Source of the DNA: Betaproteobacteria bacterium
GTDB lineage: Bacteria > Pseudomonadota > Gammaproteobacteria > Burkholderiales > Burkholderiaceae_C
DNA length: 5,639 nt
Assembly (NCBI GenBank): GCA_009923345.1
Contig: RFTR01000132.1
Coordinates: forward strand, 1-5,639
Direction of reading: 5' to 3'
Under the pieces are notes generated by a model. That model worked only from the letters and a program-made list of their open reading frames with translations. It had not been told where the DNA came from and ran no database searches. Both the position numbers and the translations under genes were made by a program. Below, piece after piece: positions 4,670-5,639 of this stretch. Within the stretch, counting starts at the first letter, position 1, and each line of letters begins with the position of its first letter.

Positions 4670-5639
4670 TCAGGCTTGGGTTTTCTCAAATTGGCGTAAA
4701 AAATCGACCAAAGCTTGTACGCCAGCTAGCGGCATGGCGTTGTAAATGCTGGCGCGCATGCCGCCTATCGACTTGTGGCCTTTGAGTTGCAGCAACCCAG
4801 CCGCTTTCGACGCTGCCAAAAATGCGTCGTTGCGCGAGGCGTCTGCCAAAAAGAAGGGCACGTTCATGCGCGAGCGGTAGTTCTTGTCGACGGGGTTATT
4901 GTAAAAACTGGAGCTGTCTAAAAAGTCGTAAAGCAATTTCGCCTTGGCGATATTGCGTTGCTCCATCGCCGCGACGCCTTGCAAACTGCCTTCTTTCTGG
5001 CGCTTGAGCCATTGGAAAGTCAAGCCTGCTATATAAATACCGTAAGTCGGAGGTGTGTTGTACATCGACCCAAATTCAGCCACGGTGTTGTAGTTGAACG
5101 CGCTCGGGCAAACTGGCATCGCGTGTCCGAGTAAGTCTTCGCGCACGATGACCAAGGTCAAGCCTGCAGGACCGATGTTTTTTTGCGCGCCTCCAAAGGC
5201 GAGGCCAACTTTGGACCAATCCACATTGCGCGACAACACGTGTGAAGAGAAGTCGATCACCAACGGGGCATCGCAACCCAATGCTTTCAAGTCAGGAAGC
5301 GCGTGGAACTCCACCCCGTGGATGGTCTCGTTGGTGCAGACGTGCACATAGCGCGCGTCTTGGCTGAGTTGCCATTTTTCGGGTGCTGGAACTGTGGTGA
5401 ACTGCGATTCAACGCCCGATGCCGCTAAATGAATTTGGCAATACCTGGCGGCTTCTTTGTAAGACTTCTCGCTCCAACTGCCCGTCACCACGATATTGGC
5501 TGTTTCGCCGCGCGAGAGGTTAAGCGGCACGATGGCGTTTTCGCCAATGCCACCACCTTGCATGAATAATATTTTGAATTGTCTGGGAACCGCCAAGAGT
5601 TCACGTAGATCGGCTTCGGCTTGCTCGTAAATCGAGATG
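4670..5639 (-). CDS. serC: Phosphoserine aminotransferase (N-terminus beyond right edge)
   Basis: SerC is a cytoplasmic PLP enzyme that transaminates 3-phosphohydroxypyruvate with glutamate to make phosphoserine, and performs the matching step in pyridoxal phosphate synthesis. The frame is open to the right edge. The visible 322 residues start ISIYEQAEADLREL; a TTG at 5596-5594 is simply an internal Leu codon, not the start. About 40-45 N-terminal residues of a roughly 365-residue protein are missing. Visible landmarks are QGGGIGENAIVPLNL, TGSWSEKSYKEA, CTNETIHGVEF, DFSSHVLSR, the PLP-lysine motif GGAQKNIGPAGL (Lys codon 5182-5180), NTPPTYGIYIAGL, RSRMNVPF and KGHKSIGGMRASIYNAMP. The E. coli version of the last motif has GHR, here GHK, a conservative change near the substrate phosphate. 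It is the first visible gene of the run and is followed after 14 nt by pheA. Its promoter and its expected gyrA-side neighbour are outside the window. Confidence 0.96.
   Translation of the reverse strand, partial: ISIYEQAEADLRELLAVPRQFKILFMQGGGIGENAIVPLNLSRGETANIVVTGSWSEKSYKEAARYCQIHLAASGVESQFTTVPAPEKWQLSQDARYVHVCTNETIHGVEFHALPDLKALGCDAPLVIDFSSHVLSRNVDWSKVGLAFGGAQKNIGPAGLTLVIVREDLLGHAMPVCPSAFNYNTVAEFGSMYNTPPTYGIYIAGLTFQWLKRQKEGSLQGVAAMEQRNIAKAKLLYDFLDSSSFYNNPVDKNYRSRMNVPFFLADASRNDAFLAASKAAGLLQLKGHKSIGGMRASIYNAMPLAGVQALVDFLRQFEKTQA

Noticed and set aside
4294..4785. Longest plus-strand open frame (163 codons)
   Set aside because: It spans the pheA N-terminus and serC C-terminus in antisense; both of those are clear family members with continuous motifs.
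5594..5596. TTG as the real start of serC
   Set aside because: The same frame continues upstream to the window edge with sequence typical of SerC (IYEQAEADLREL), so this codon is an internal leucine and the gene is cut by the edge.
1..5639. A hidden novel system (defence, mobile element, CRISPR, toxin-antitoxin)
   Set aside because: Almost every base is accounted for by five well-known housekeeping genes on one strand; the only non-coding gaps are 104, 61 and 14 nt long and hold the leader and hairpins already described.

Overview
The window is ordinary core chromosome from a betaproteobacterium, most likely a Comamonadaceae member (Limnohabitans/Rhodoferax-like). That placement is an inference from the protein sequences, the gene order, the AroA-Cmk fusion and an intermediate G+C content; no database search was possible. 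Every supported gene lies on the minus strand, so transcription runs from high to low coordinates. I see no mobile element, CRISPR array, tRNA/rRNA, phage gene or defence system.

In transcription order the window holds: serC (phosphoserine aminotransferase, N-terminus cut off by the right edge), pheA (chorismate mutase-prephenate dehydratase), tyrA (prephenate/arogenate dehydrogenase), a fused aroA-cmk gene (EPSP synthase plus cytidylate kinase), and rpsA (ribosomal protein S1, C-terminus cut off by the left edge). This is the 'mixed-function supraoperon' known from pseudomonads and Burkholderiales (gyrA-serC-pheA-hisC/hisHb-tyrA-aroA-cmk-rpsA), here without the aminotransferase gene usually found between pheA and tyrA. 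serC-pheA (14 nt apart), pheA-tyrA (61 nt) and tyrA-aroA (0 nt) look co-transcribed, and no rho-independent terminator is visible anywhere.

The genes link serine/PLP synthesis, the late shikimate pathway (AroA makes EPSP, the precursor of chorismate) and the two branches from chorismate to phenylalanine (PheA) and tyrosine (TyrA) with pyrimidine nucleotide supply (Cmk) and translation (S1).

The parts that deserve a second look are regulatory or architectural. (1) The roughly 100-nt rpsA leader has a candidate promoter overlapping the aroA-cmk stop codon, a 9-bp long-range stem enclosing an inner hairpin, a second perfect hairpin close to the start, and no Shine-Dalgarno sequence, which resembles the S1-autoregulated leader of gammaproteobacteria. 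(2) tyrA and aroA-cmk are one reading frame interrupted by a single TAA, so they are one codon away from a TyrA-AroA-Cmk triple fusion. (3) PheA differs from the E. coli enzyme at two active-site positions. There is no convincing sign of a wholly new biological system.
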